A DNA stretch of 64,000 bases from Zerene cesonia (Eukaryota > Arthropoda > Insecta > Lepidoptera > Pieridae): NCBI RefSeq assembly GCF_012273895.1, contig NC_052117.1, positions 7,882,406 through 7,946,405 of the forward strand, written 5' to 3'. Of this stretch, positions 47,264-58,930 are shown piece after piece. The notes beneath the pieces are model-generated. The model worked only from the letters and a program-made list of their open reading frames with translations, did not search any database and was not told where the DNA came from. Each line of letters begins with the position of its first letter. Position 1 is the stretch's first letter. The translations under genes and the position numbers were made by a program.

Positions 47264-47453
47264 CTAGCTGCGCCCCGCGGTTTCACCCGCATCCTGTAGG
47301 AATATCGGGATAAAAGTTAGCTATATGTTATTCCAGTTGTCCAGCTATCTACGTACCAAGTTTCATTGCAATCGGTTCAGTATAGTTTTTGCGTGAAAAA
47401 GCAACAAACACACACATCCATACAAACTTTCGCATTTATAATAATAGTAGGAT
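47264..47453 (-). mobile_element. Lep1-type Helitron
   Basis: CTAGCTGCGCCCCGCGGTTT ... ATAATAGTAGGA. Lacks about 13 bp at the CGTAAGTCCGT position of other copies. Confidence 0.92.
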
Positions 47454-47474
47454 TGTGTATGTATTTATTCATGT

Positions 47475-47675
47475 CGCAGTCGAATATGCTTCGGCACGAA
47501 TTGGGCCAGCTCGTATCGGGCTAATATCACACCCCCACAGAAGAAAGGCGTTAAATAGAAGTATGGTTCTGAGTTTTGAACGATGAGCTAGTTTGTTTCC
47601 TTTTCCTCGCCTTTCCCAATCCATTCCTTCATTCCTGTCATCGATCCTTCTCTTATCTCTTACCCCTTAAAACAG
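47475..47675 (+). mobile_element. Family M SINE, 3'-truncated
   Basis: TATGCTTCGGCACGAATTGG ... CACACCCCCACAGAAG ... TTTCCTTTTCCTCGCCTTTC ... CTCTTACCCCTTAAAA. Confidence 0.75.
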
Positions 47676-48452
47676 CATCTATATTTTAACTAGTCAAAAA
47701 TGCCTTTCTGATATGATGAATGAGGCATTATACGCATGATGTGATAAATACGAAGCGACTCTAGAAATATAGTCGGCGTAAAATTCACGGGTTTTAGAAT
47801 AATGCATAGTGATCGTGGATTTACTACATCAACAATTAAGCCAAAACAATCAAAGCATTTGTGTAAATAAGAAATATCACACAAATTTTTAGTCCATTAA
47901 CAGTCACTTACTCATATATAATTATTCACTGATATAAGTGGCAACCTATTTCCATTTCGCATAAAGAATCACACATTAACCTCGCTTCCAAACAACACTA
48001 AAATAAATCCTCTAAAACTCAGCAATCCATGTATTTTTTGCACTAAACCAACAACGGACATAAATTCCGTCCGTCGCTTTACGGTTACCGGCTCATTGCA
48101 AAACAAACTAATATTTTATGTAATTACAGTCTCTATTTACAGTGCGAAACTGCAAAATATTTTTTCTCGGCAACATGCAACGTTTTTATTTTATACTGAC
48201 AGTAAAGCTTTGGATTTTAGCTTTTTGCCGCGCTTTTCATTTCTATTTTTGAAGTATTGTACGATGTATTATTTGAGGCAACATTTTGATTCGGTACATC
48301 AAACTGTATTTAGCTTCACGTTAACGCCAAACTTCTTATAAAAGGAGCACTACCTATAAAGATAGAAGCATAATATAAGAACAATTTTTAAATCTTTACT
48401 TTCTTACATATTATGCTCCGTTCGACGTGTAATAATCGCATCTATTTTTTTG

Positions 48453-48491
48453 ACGCAGATCACGCTGTCAATTCGATTGTAGCTGAAGATT
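48453..48491. repeat. 39-bp direct repeat, unit 1
   Basis: 34 of 39 bases match 49001-49039. Not part of a recognised family. Confidence 0.6.
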
Positions 48492-48689
48492 AATTAAAGG
48501 AGTACTCGAATTTTCGTATTGAGTCAAGACAGTAGCAGCTACTCCGAAATCGGGCAGAAGGCGGTTCCAACACCATACTTCAAAGATTACATTAAGCTTC
48601 TTATCTTGCACCCATACATCTAGTCCAACCCATTGTATATTATTCGTTACACGTCCAAGATAAATGTAATTTCCTATCTTATATTGCAT
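48468..48689 (-). other. 73-codon reverse open frame with coding-like look
   Basis: ATG at 48689, ends TGA. The residues are well mixed and include GNYIYLGRV and IFEVWCWNRLLPDFGV, more protein-like than other short frames here. Its last codons (INLQLQSN-stop) are echoed by LNLQLKSS-stop in the repeat unit at 49001, 550 bp upstream on the same strand, suggesting a duplicated coding relic or a repeat with an ORF. No family recognised and no splice acceptor identified. Confidence 0.25.
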
Positions 48690-49000
48690 CTATGTATACA
48701 TATACACATTCGAATACATCTACTGTGATCAAAATCAGGTTCGAAGGACCATTATAAATCTCCTCTAATTCCCTGTGCACTTTTCTATGAAGATTGACCA
48801 CCAAACCAAACAAAACTATATATTAAACAATAGGAACCTGTCAGTAGTATTGAGCCAAACATTTCAGCAGCCATTTTCAAAATACCAGTGCAAATAGAAG
48901 CAGCGTATACCATATAACCGAGTTAAGACGCGTATCAACACTAACTCCGCTCTGAGCGACACACACAGGAATGCTTTTAAAATCCTAATCTTTTGTCCTC

Positions 49001-49039
49001 ACGCAGAGTGCGCTGTCAACTCGATTTTAGCTGAAGATT
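49001..49039. repeat. 39-bp direct repeat, unit 2
   Basis: Matches 48453-48491 with five substitutions and no indels. Confidence 0.6.
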
Positions 49040-49997
49040 TAAATTCGGGGTGACAAAGAGGTGAATGTTGCTAGATCTAATATTTATAATATTCTTTATA
49101 AAATGTTGTTATAAAGTTGAATGCATCACAGTGTATCATGTAATGAAGTTGTTGTAATCACTGTTGATATTTTACATTTCGTAATTTTTTAGCACAAAAA
49201 TATAAAATTATTTTTGTATCATCATTATCATCATCACTAAACCACAACTGTACCATTTGCAAATTCATATTTTATTATTAAGTTATTTAACTAGTACAAA
49301 CTCACAGCGCATATATTATATACTTACCTATAAAAATATTAGTGAAGGAAACACGGACTATATTTACAAACATGTAACGTATTTTTTTAATTGCAAAGTA
49401 ATTAATGTTAAACATCCACTCTTTTCATCGGAGGTCAAATATTTCATATTACGGAGCGTTCTTCTTCTACTCGATTATTCTCTTGTGACATTGTGAACCG
49501 CTCTTAAAGAGAAAAGCGTGGGATTCTTGCTCGTTTAAATTTTTCTAAGATTTTGACTTCAATACCGATGCTTGAACGTTTTATTATAAAGGCTGTATGA
49601 GAATCAAAGGCGAGGATTTCTTAAAATCTCTGAACGACTTCGCCGTTCTATTGAATATCAAATCGAAAAGACAAATTTTTAAATTCAGCTTTACATTGAC
49701 CATTCGGGTCGGTGACAATTTATGAAATAGCTTTAAAAACTCATGGTTCAGAACTATGTAATATATGTATAGAAGCGTAATAATTCTATATTATCACTAT
49801 CTATAAATATTTTACATTTTGATAATTAGATAAGAAAACCTATTTTTAGATAAATAGTTATCCTTTGTCTTATATTTATACTTAAGTTTTTGTAATCTAC
49901 CAATGTTGTCAGGACTGAATAAAAATGATTTTATTATTATCGTATAATTTTTTTAACAAAAAACTAAACCTCCTTTAAAGTGACAGAAGACATTTAT
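49040..49997. other. Unannotated AT-rich stretch
   Basis: No repeat recognised; a 79-codon frame (49257-49496) is AT-driven. Confidence 0.45.
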
Positions 49998-50318
49998 ATG
50001 GGATTACACGACAAGCACCAGCTTTCAAATCGAAATAATTATAAAAATCGTTCTGTAAGAATTTCTAAGGTGACAGAAAAAAAATTCAAATTGATAACCT
50101 CCTCCACTTTTAATTTGGTTAAAAATAATTATTCAAAATGTAACAGCAATATAGTACAAAGCTTTACCAAGAAAACAGAATTTAAAATATATACAAGTGT
50201 CCTCATAATTAACAAAAACGAGGACAGAACAAGACCAATAATTGCGTTTTCCACGAAGAAAATATTAGCTCCAGTGAAATCAGTTTCGACGCAAATTTAT
50301 TCATTACCTCCCATATAG
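49998..50318 (+). CDS. Candidate small ORF or exon, 106 residues, basic, unrecognised
   Basis: ATG at 49998, TAG at 50316-50318. The frame stays open 18 bases further upstream to about 49980, where CTCCTTTAAAG could be a splice acceptor. The predicted product is rich in K, N, S and T, with no hydrophobic segment or signal peptide, and no repeat is seen in it. I know no homologue. A short exon of a longer gene, a small secreted-independent ORF, or chance are all possible. It is worth listing because it avoids every repeat family in the window. Confidence 0.25.
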   Translation: MGLHDKHQLSNRNNYKNRSVRISKVTEKKFKLITSSTFNLVKNNYSKCNSNIVQSFTKKTEFKIYTSVLIINKNEDRTRPIIAFSTKKILAPVKSVSTQIYSLPPI

Positions 50319-50738
50319 AGAGTTTTCTTCGACCTGACAAAGCAGAGCGTGGGCTCGATGTTTGAAGAGTACTTGGATATATTATTAATCAAAACATGGG
50401 TGGTTTAATAGACAAATTAATAAAAAATATTGCGTTTCATCAGAATCAATGTACGAGGACAAAAAAAAAAAAAATCAAAAATCCTGAACGTGTCTTAGGT
50501 GAAGTGAAATAGGTTTTAAACCTAACCTCTATATATCCTTCAATTAATAATATTCCTAAGTATTATTACATCCTAACAGACATATTTTCCGGTACACGGT
50601 AGCAAGCCATACCGTGATAATTTCATTATAACCAAAAAAAGACAATAAAGGCGACGTATAACAAATAACAACACAAAATATTGTAATTATTCAAAGATGT
50701 TTTGTGAGTATAAATTAAAATGTGAATTAAAAGAGCTA

Positions 50739-50902
50739 TCTATACTAATATTTAAAAGCTGAAGAGTTTGTTTGTTTCAACTCGCTAATCTCAGGAATTA
50801 CTCGTCCGTTTTGAAAATTTCTTTCAATTTTCGATAGCCCATTTATTGAGGAAGGCTTTAGGCTATATATGTACTACGGGCGAAACCGGGGCGGACCGCT
50901 AG
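50739..50902 (+). mobile_element. Family D Helitron, full length
   Basis: TCTATACTAATATTTAAAAG ... CAGGAATTACTCGTCCG ... GGCTATATATGTACTACGGG, ending GGCGGACCGCTAG|T. Close to 4298-4461. Confidence 0.82.
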
Positions 50903-51601
50903 TAGGAAATGTGTGCTAACAAACAAAAGTCACACTAGTTCACGAAGCAACAGGTCTATTTAGAATTTTTATTACCACATTTTAACATAAGTAAAAAACT
51001 ACATCGTTCTCACCATCAACGTATAATTCATCCACCTAGCGAGAACCAAAATGGCCGCCATAATTAAACCAGCATTGTCTCGATATTCTTCAAGTCATTA
51101 CGATCTGTTCTCATTTGCACAGAACTATCCGGGCTCAGACAAATCTTGAGCAATTTATAATCGACTTCGGAATCGCTTAACAGAATGAATTGTTCACGAT
51201 TTATTCAGATATTTAAGCGGGATAAAGTCTCAGCTTAAGGGTACTTGTATTTCCGAGTAAAAATCTCGTCGTCGAGTGGGATGGATGTTCACACCTGTTT
51301 AGCTGATCGAACACTTTAGGCGGATCTGACTTCGTTTAAACAACAATTTTTGTTTATTGTAAAGATCTAGAGGGGTAGATGACGTTCAAACTAAACAGGG
51401 CATTGGCATTACTAAAGGTTGGAGTAAAATTCGGAAGTTTTCATTATTATTAGTTTTGCTTGTGGTAGATTTCATGAAAATTTGTTAAATTTAAAAATTA
51501 TATAACATTGTTTTAGAATTCACTAATCAAAAAACTTTATATAAGGAATCTACAGAAAGGAATCTAGGAATATAGAAGAGTTCAATTCAACGAAAATATC
51601 A

Positions 51602-51718
51602 TCATGGGCCATAGCCCACTACGCTGGCGAAATGCTGGTTGGTAGATGTCACATGTCATCGAACTTTTGATTCTTGGTCATGCTGGTGTCTTTCTTTAAC
51701 CAATTTGAGCAGTGTTAA
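51602..51718 (-). mobile_element. GAT-tailed SINE fragment
   Basis: CACTACGCTGGCGAAATGC ... CACATGTCATCGAACTTTTG ... TTCTTGGTCATGCTGG. Lacks the tRNA head. Confidence 0.7.
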
Positions 51719-51724
51719 TCTTAA

Positions 51725-51898
51725 CATATAAAATTTTCGTGTCACAATTTTCGTTGCCATACTCCTCCGAAACGGCTTCACCGATTTTGATGAAATTTTT
51801 TGTGCTTATCCGGTATCTATGAGTATCGGCCAACATGTATTTTTCATACCCCTAAATGATAAGAGTAAGGCAGAACAGCGTTTGCCGGGGGCAGCTGG
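51725..51898 (+). mobile_element. Family C Helitron
   Basis: ATATAAAATTTTCGTGTCAC ... ACTCCTCCGAAACGGC ... GTTTGCCGGGGGCAGCTGG|T. The terminal CTAG has become CTGG, still within the CTRR rule. Confidence 0.82.
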
Positions 51899-52295
51899 TT
51901 AATTATAAATTTGATTAACTCTCCACTTTTTCGAATCGATCGAAAATATACTCAAGATTAATGTAACTTTAATATTAGTTCTACCTGTATTATGAAGTGT
52001 AGATTGATACACGAAATAATTGTACGACTATAAAGTTTTTGGACAATTATGGCATTTTCCTCTTTTTCGAACATAAATACAAGGACAAGTTAATTAGGAC
52101 AGCATTCATGACTTCGTATTGCGATAACGTTATTTTATGGTGTTCCGTGTATTCAGAGAAAAGGAGGTAGTTAAATGCGACATCTGTAAATTATCTGCTG
52201 CTTTATTAAGAGTAATTATCTGGCTAATAACATGGGTTTCCTTGTAACCACAAATCAAATGCGGTAATAGCAAGCAAGAATTAAATAGAATCCTA

Positions 52296-52497
52296 TCCTA
52301 CTAATATTAAAAAATGTGAAAGTTTGTAAGGATGTGTGTGTGTTTGTTGCTCTTTCACACAAAAACTACGGAACCGCTTGCAATGAAATTTGGCACGTAG
52401 ACAGCTGGACAACTGGAATAACATATAGGCAAGTTTTTATCCTGATATTCCTACGGGATATGTACTTACGCGGGTGGAACCGTGTGGCGCAGCTTGT
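52296..52497 (+). mobile_element. Lep1-type Helitron, first unit of a tandem
   Basis: TCCTACTAATATTAAAAAATG ... GTGTGGCGCAGCTTG. Ends in CTTG rather than CTAG and runs straight into the second unit. Confidence 0.93.
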
Positions 52498-52686
52498 ATT
52501 ATAAATGCGAAAGTTTGTAAGGATGTGTGTGTGTTTGTTGCTCTTTCACGCAAAATCTACAGAACCGATTGCAATGAAATTTGGCACGTAGACAGCTGGA
52601 CAACTGGAATAACATATAGGCAATTTTTATCCCGATATTCCTACGGGATAAGGACTTGCGCGAGTGAAATAGCGGGGCGAAGCTAG
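52498..52686 (+). mobile_element. Lep1-type Helitron, second unit of a tandem
   Basis: Begins TATTATAAATGCGAAAG without the first ten bases of Lep1 and ends GGCGAAGCTAG|T. About 90% like the first unit by eye. Two overlapping forward frames (62 and 70 codons) share a peptide only because the units are repeats. Confidence 0.93.
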
Positions 52687-53142
52687 TTGTTCATAATTAG
52701 TCATAGCTATAAATAAATATCTAAGTCTTGAACACGATGCCGTACGATTATCTTCCAGTTTATTGTTATTCCTAATGTTTTATCTTAAATAAACTCAGCT
52801 TTTTTACTATTTATTAGACTCATTACATTTTGCTCATTAGAATATAAAGATTTAGCAATTAGAATCCTTGTTTTTTCCTTATCCTGTATAAATAAACAAG
52901 CTAATCGAATTACGAGTATGCCTAAACCTGCGATTAAATAATTAGGCACACGACACGATTTCCAATTACAAGATGAGCGCTGTCATTTCCTCTTCAATAA
53001 GGATATTGGAGATAATTATAAGCCCGCAAACAGAACGGTACAAGGTATTTTTAAATTTTCCTGAGTGACTGGTGTATCAATTATAAAAGCCAGTTTGAGA
53101 ATTTTTTCTTTGGTAAAGTTGTATTGTTTTGATTTTCATTGT

Positions 53143-53418
53143 ATTTTTTTGATGTCATAAGCGTGAAGGAGTTCACCTGATGGTAAGCGATCGACCACCG
53201 CCCATGAACATGCGCAGAGGTAGAATCTCCGCGAATGCGCTGCCCGCTTCTAAAGGGAAAGGGATACGGAAAGGATTGACGACTGTAAAGAAGGAACAGA
53301 CTGGGAAGGATTCAACGGACCTATGGCTCCCCCACTCACCATAAGAAAGACAGTCGCGTGATACTATCTCGGGTGTTTAATTTCGGTGTGGTGCGAGCTG
53401 ACCCAATTCGTGCCTAAA
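53143..53418 (-). mobile_element. Family M SINE, subfamily B, diverged
   Basis: GATGTCATAAGCGTGAAGG ... CACCGCCCATGAACATGCGC ... CGCGAATGCGCTGCCCGC ... GACCCAATTCGTGCC. Several indels. Confidence 0.78.
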
Positions 53419-53706
53419 CGAGTATTTAAATGTTTATTGTTTTGCTGGGTTGTTTATTTGTTGATTTATCCGCATTTCTTCTCTGTAAGATGAAAGGTTA
53501 AAGATCTCTGCAACGGAACACTGGCTTATCTTGATTTAAAAATGTGGTTGGAATTAAAACGGACAAAATGATAGGACCTGTGTGACTCAGAAAAGTGTAG
53601 CTTTCAGCATGATTTTATGAAATCTGATGAGTGTAGTAAGATTTCCAGTATGCAATCATACTGTAAATCGTAATATTGTAATACATCCTTATATATTACA
53701 ATATTA

Positions 53707-53906
53707 CTAGCTGCGCCCCGCGGTTTCACCCGCGTAAGTCCGTATCCCGTAGGAATATCGGGATAAAAAGTTGCCTATATGTTATTCCAGTTGTTCAGCT
53801 GTCTACGTAACAAATTTCATTGGAATCGGTTCAGTAGTTTTTGCGTGAAAGAGCAACAAACACACGCAGAGCCTTACAAACTTTCGCATTTATAATATTA
53901 CTAGAA
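53707..53906 (-). mobile_element. Lep1-type Helitron, full length
   Basis: CTAGCTGCGCCCCGCGGTTT ... TTATAATATTACTAGAA. The 5' TCCTAC is altered to TTCTAG. Confidence 0.93.
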
Positions 53907-53934
53907 TTTGTAATAGGCAATATAAATCTCACTC

Positions 53935-54015
53935 GGCCAGCGTGGTGGATTATGGCCTGAACCCTCATGTAGGCCTGCATCTCAGCAGTGGGAACTTATA
54001 TGGGCCGATGACGAT
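53935..54015 (+). mobile_element. GAT-tailed SINE 3' fragment
   Basis: GGCCAGCGTGGTGGATTATG ... CATGTAGGCCTGC ... CAGCAGTGGGAACTTATATG then GGCCGATGACG. Confidence 0.8.
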
Positions 54016-54024
54016 ATAAATCTC

Positions 54025-54170
54025 TACAGAAGTATATACATTTTCGTACTTCAATGTTAGTTACCATACTCCTCTAAAGCTGCTGGACCGATTCTCATGA
54101 AATTTTGTATGCATAAAAGGTAGGTCTGCGAATCGGCCAACATCCATTTCTGATACCCCTAAATGGAGAC
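54025..54170 (+). mobile_element. Family C Helitron, 3'-truncated
   Basis: CATACTCCTCTAAAGCTGCT ... AAGGTAGGTCTGCGAATCGG ... TGATACCCCTAAATGG. Confidence 0.7.
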
Positions 54171-54360
54171 AAAAAAAACTAGAACTACGTATACAGGCAT
54201 TAATAATTAAGGGTGAGTAAAGTGCCTCAACTAGGTGACAGAAAAACGTATTTTAGGTGAAACATTGAGTCTTATCCCAACCAAATAGAGTTCAAAACAT
54301 CATGGGAACCGAATAAATGTTGCACTAATCTCCTACACAGAGCCCAAGACTGTTAATCTG

Positions 54361-54368
54361 TGACGTCA
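54361..54368. promoter_or_regulatory. CRE-like palindrome TGACGTCA
   Basis: Fifth perfect copy in the window, in sequence with no recognised repeat. Confidence 0.25.
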
Positions 54369-54498
54369 AACCACACGGTGCGATTGACAGATGGGCACGT
54401 TGAGAAAATTGCTTCTACGCATTCACTGCATTCTACCGCATGCTGTGGAATGACCAATTTGAGAGGTCGTCGACCTGAATATTTGTTTTTGGAATATA

Positions 54499-54685
54499 AA
54501 AGCTGAAACCCCCGGCGTCACTCGCATGGTACCCGGGTAAATAATAGCCGACGTGCTAATCCAGACTGTAATCTATCTCTATGCCAAATTTCATATGGGT
54601 ACGATAAGCTGTTTTCTCGGGAAAGAGTAACGAACATCCCTTCTGACATACTTAAAAAAACTGTCGCCTTTCAATATTAGTAGGA
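54499..54685 (-). mobile_element. Non-autonomous Helitron, family H
   Basis: AAGCTGAAACCCCCGGCGTC ... ATAAGCTGTTTTCTCGGGAA ... TCAATATTAGTAGGA. Same family as 56650-56833; shares only the 5' tip with Lep1. Confidence 0.7.
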
Positions 54686-55096
54686 CGTATATTTAAGCCC
54701 GTGTGAAAATGAATTACTTAACTTACTTGTGTTACATTAAATTAATAATGAATGAGCTTTCACACTTTTAATTCTAAAATTACTTAGCAGCATTATCATG
54801 GACATTTCTATACCAAACTTTTATCACTAAATATGTTTATTTATAAGCACCTTCACGAAATAGATATAAAAGAAAAGCCACACCACTCATGACTTTCGTC
54901 TGGTATTACATAAACATTTTGCATACGACACGACATCCTTTCCTACCACAAAAGTAGTCTGGATAACTTCTCAAATCAGCAGCTTTGTGCCAGAATATTT
55001 ATTGCCATATCGGTAGAGCTATTATTGTTATAAATCGGAACAAAGGGACAGGCTATGTGCAATGGATAGTACTTTCTTATGATGGAAACAATTTCA

Positions 55097-55195
55097 GTTT
55101 AAGTAAGATTTAAGTTTAGTTGAAGTTAGATTTGCGTTTAGTTTTAATTAAATATAAGTTAAGTTCAAGTTAATTATAAGTTAAGTTACTCAACG
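55097..55195. repeat. Degenerate AAGTTTAAGTTA-like tandem
   Basis: At least eight variants of AAGTT(T/A)AAGTT, from TTTCAGTTTAAGTAAG to TATAAGTTAAGTTACTC. A diverged minisatellite. Confidence 0.65.
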
Positions 55196-56330
55196 TATTA
55201 TTGTAATATTACATATACTTAACTTTTTAAATTAAACATATTATGTGCACCTATATCTACGTAAATAAATATAAGTAAATAAATACGCACCAATTAATAA
55301 AGCATCTAAGTCGGTATATACTAAAAAACGATCATATTGATACAACTTTAAGCCTTATTCCTCAAGTATTTATAATCAAAACTGCATACAACGGATAGAG
55401 GGTACTTTCCGCGAATGAATTGACTCGTAATTTTAGCAAATCCCAACGGTACGTAATAAGAAAGTTTCTACGGAAATTGAAATGTCTTTATTATTGCAAG
55501 AATTATGACTGCAATTGGTTTTAGCCAATTTTTAATTTCAAAAGAAGTTTAAGCCTTGCAGCATTTCATACTGGTATTTATAAATGTCAAAAATTTACAA
55601 CCATATTTATTACTTGGTATTGCGTTAGTTTATTATATTTTTCGAATAAAATTTTCAGGAAACGTTTAATAAATGTCATGCGTGTGTCTTCTTTAAGAAT
55701 TAGGTGTATACAATGGTTTTGGACAAAATTTTACGGATTGTAGGAAATATTTAACTAACTTTAATGGAAGAATAAATTTCAATCTATTTAGAAAATATTT
55801 CAACGTGCAAACAAATTCATTCCCTTACGAATTGGGCCAGCTGTAGTGTACAGCTAATGCCGGAGCTATATCTAAAATAAATAAATTCTTTATGGACAAT
55901 TTTTTTTTTACATATTGTATGAATAAAGTCTCTATATCTCTACTCATTATTATATCAAAGGAGTTTCGATGTATATATATATTTTTTTTATTTTAAATGA
56001 AACCAGCCTAAGATTTATTTCTTCTGCCTTCGATTTTCAAATCTATAAAACCCATCACATAGTACCAACCAAAACATCTAAACCAAACAATAATTTATTG
56101 AAATTGTTTAGATAGCAAAGTAAATTCAACATTGTCTATTCCACAATGCATTATTTATTGCACAAACATTAATTGTCAAACAAATAAATCTCTTGGGATA
56201 TTATAATGTTAGGGCAAAACCCGAGTTTATATTCAAAGCATACGCTAGGAAAATACGAATAATATTACTAACATTGCTTTTAAATTAATCAATCAAATAT
56301 CTACAGATACATTTTCAGTATTAATTATTT
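55196..56330. other. Unannotated AT-rich stretch
   Basis: Contains a 40-bp family M head fragment at 55827-55868 (ACGAATTGGGCCAGCTG) and nothing else recognised. Confidence 0.5.
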
Positions 56331-56648
56331 ACTATTTTTAAAAGCAGTGGTGGCCCAGAGGTGAGGACCTCGGACTTCGAAATCGATAAGTCGGGGTTCG
56401 AGACCAGGCGACCGTGCAAGAAATAAATTGATTTTTCAATTTATTTGCACATGTGGATAACATCACCACTGCTCAAAACGGTGAAGGAAAACATCGTGAG
56501 GAAACCGGCATGACTGAGAATCAAAAATTCGACATGTGACATCTGCCAACCCGCACTTGGCCAGCGTGGTGGATTATGGCCTGAACCCTCTTAGGAGGCC
56601 TATGTCCCAGCAGTGGAAACATATATGGGCTGATGATGACTATTTTTA
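56331..56648 (+). mobile_element. tRNA-derived SINE with GAT tail, intact target duplication
   Basis: Element 56341-56638. A box TGGCCCAGAGGTGAG (two changes), B box GGGGTTCGAGACC. Duplication ACTATTTTTA at 56331-56340 and 56639-56648. It landed next to a family H Helitron that begins at 56650. Confidence 0.93.
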
Positions 56649-56649
56649 A

Positions 56650-56833
56650 CTAGCTAAAACCCGCAGCGTCACTCGCCGAGTATCCGAATGAAAAGTAGTC
56701 TATGTGGTAATCGAGAAATTTGGTACAGAGATAGATTACATCTCTGTACCAAATTTCACACGTTACAGATACGATAAACTGTTTTCTCGCGAAAGAGTAA
56801 AAAACATCAACACATCCATATTATAACAGAACT
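56650..56833 (-). mobile_element. Non-autonomous Helitron, family H
   Basis: CTAGCTAAAACCCGCAGCGT ... GATAAACTGTTTTCTCGCGA. Carries an internal inverted repeat: AAATTTGGTACAGAGAT ... ATCTCTGTACCAAATTT (56726-56757). Confidence 0.75.
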
Positions 56834-57174
56834 AGAATAGAACGATGGTTTCAAGTAGTATTACAACCTACTCAAAATAAATCAATGCTATAACATTCAA
56901 TTTTTCTGAAATGAATTAATCCGTTCACGCAGAAATGTATTCTATTATCGAAACATAGATTTCAATTTCGTAAAATAGTCGTGCAAGTGCAGTGCAGTTG
57001 CTAAGAGGGATCAACTAAGAGCTAAATTCTTCACAAAGTGAGCCAATAAGTACATGTGATGAATTGAATACCACTCAAATACTATTTTTAGGCAGGTTTC
57101 AAAGCTTGCTGATAAAGTCCTTGATAACTTATTGGCACTTTGACACTTTTTGACGTTTTTATACCTACATCACC

Positions 57175-57357
57175 ATATAGTATGAAACAAAGTCGCCTTC
57201 CGCAGTATGTGTCTGTACGCTTAGTTCTGTAAAATTACGCAATAGATTTTAATGGTTTTTTTTTTAATAGATAGAATTATTTAAGAGAAAGGTTTATTGA
57301 AAAAAGGGGGAAAGTGGTTTTACTCCGGATTTAACGCGAACCGCGGGCAAAAGCTAG
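57175..57357 (+). mobile_element. Family E Helitron, full length
   Basis: AGTATGAAACAAAGTCGCC ... ACGCAATAGATTTTAATGG ... AACGCGAACCGCGGGCAAAA then GCTAG|T. Confidence 0.82.
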
Positions 57358-57808
57358 TCACATACAATACTATGCTATGTTCTAACTACTAAATTTATTT
57401 TGATAAAACTTGCACCACGCCTGAGATAAAGCCTGAACAAAAATGACGCGATTTCACAAACTCTAACTACTTAGTTGGATTTAACTACTTGGTTATTAAA
57501 AGTACTTATTCCTAAGTCGCCTTAAAATTGAATATTCACAAACACTTTCTAAAGTTTAAATTAACAAAAAGTTTTGTGAGTTTTCTTTGAAAATATTTCT
57601 ATAAAATTACAACAAATTAATAAATCCACTATCTATATAGCTACACCGACAATAAACAATGATTATATTTTATATAACATACATAATTAATTACATGTAG
57701 TTACTCGTATACTGAAGTATCAAGGCCTCATTTGGTAAGAGGTCATCAATAAAATACGTCACACGATTGGGATTGGATTGAATTGAGTCTTTTTCCGGTT
57801 TCCCCCTC

Positions 57809-58145
57809 TTTGTCACAGGTTGTTACATTTTACGAACACCTGTCCCCCCTCCCTTATGGGACTTAATAATTTTCAAAATTTGTGACTGACCGACATAGTG
57901 ATCTTTCAACGCCACACCCCAAACCACTAGACGGATTGGGCTGAAATTTGGCATGCAGATAGATGTTATAACGTAGAGGATTTTGATAAATTCTACCCCA
58001 AGGGGATGAAACTTTGTACCATGAAAATTTATTAATTCGCGCGGGCTACGGACAACAGCTAGTACATAATAACTCCCCCCCACCTCCGCCCCATTTCACA
58101 CAATGTTACATTTTACTGATACCCTATCCCCCCGCTTCCCCCTTT
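57809..58145. repeat. C-rich direct repeat pair around a family G Helitron
   Basis: Related segments at 57809-57860 and 58095-58145 both read GTTACATTTTAC then a C-rich run. Between them sits a Helitron (57898-58062). Confidence 0.5.
57898..58062 (+). mobile_element. Non-autonomous Helitron, family G
   Basis: ATCTTTCAACGCCACACCCC ... GGGCTGAAATTTGGCATGC ... TTCGCGCGGGCTACGGAC, ending AACAGCTAG|T. Single copy in the window. Confidence 0.6.
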
Positions 58146-58854
58146 AACGTACGACATGCAAAGTCAGAGCCTATAGATCAGACTATTACATTAAACAAGT
58201 AAGAAATACAAAAAACTCTTTAATTAATCCCTCACAATACACATTGAAATCCGCATTAATACCAAAGGTATATAAAATATCTATCTACGAATCGGAAAGC
58301 TTTGTCCCACACTCGACGGCAACATGGAACTAATTTGTCGTTTAAAATCGTGAGGAAGTACGAAACGAAAAAGTAATTGGTTAGAAAAGAAACATAATTT
58401 TTGTGTGAAATAAAACATTCTAAAAATGAAAAATTTCTCATACATAGCACGCTGTAGTTTAGAATCTAGGTTAAACAGTCTTCTCTAAAATACATTGTAC
58501 AATCTGATGATTACCTTACATCGATTTTTAAATGCAACGATTTACTAGCATCAAAACCCGGCGTTTCTCGAAAAAATGCACTATATATTTAATGGTATAA
58601 TAAAGTTATGAGTATCCATTTTCTTAGAATCGCATCAGTATTTTAGATATCTATCTTAGATACTAAGAGACCTATTCAAACATCGAACAAACGATGTGTA
58701 CAGTAGAATATCTGCTTCTGTTAATTCAGTAATTTTAAGTTTAAGTTATTACCGAATTTAAAACAATTTTATTTTATACTTGGCGAAGGCGGTTTAATTG
58801 AATGAATGAATGAAATGAAAAATTATTTGTTGTATTGCGTATTGTAAAATACAT

Positions 58855-58930
58855 TTAAAACTTAATAATATAAAGGAAAACAATGCATAGAAGGCGGCCT
58901 TATCGCTGGCATCTCTATCAGACAACCCAA
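58855..58930 (-). mobile_element. LINE 3' tail (type 2), truncated
   Basis: AGAAGGCGGCCTTATCGCTG then GCATCTCTATCAGACAACC. The right arm of the hairpin is deleted. Confidence 0.6.

Noticed and set aside
57823..58202. Proline-rich frames around the C-rich runs
   Set aside because: Produced by the C-rich repeat and the family G Helitron; no coding signal.
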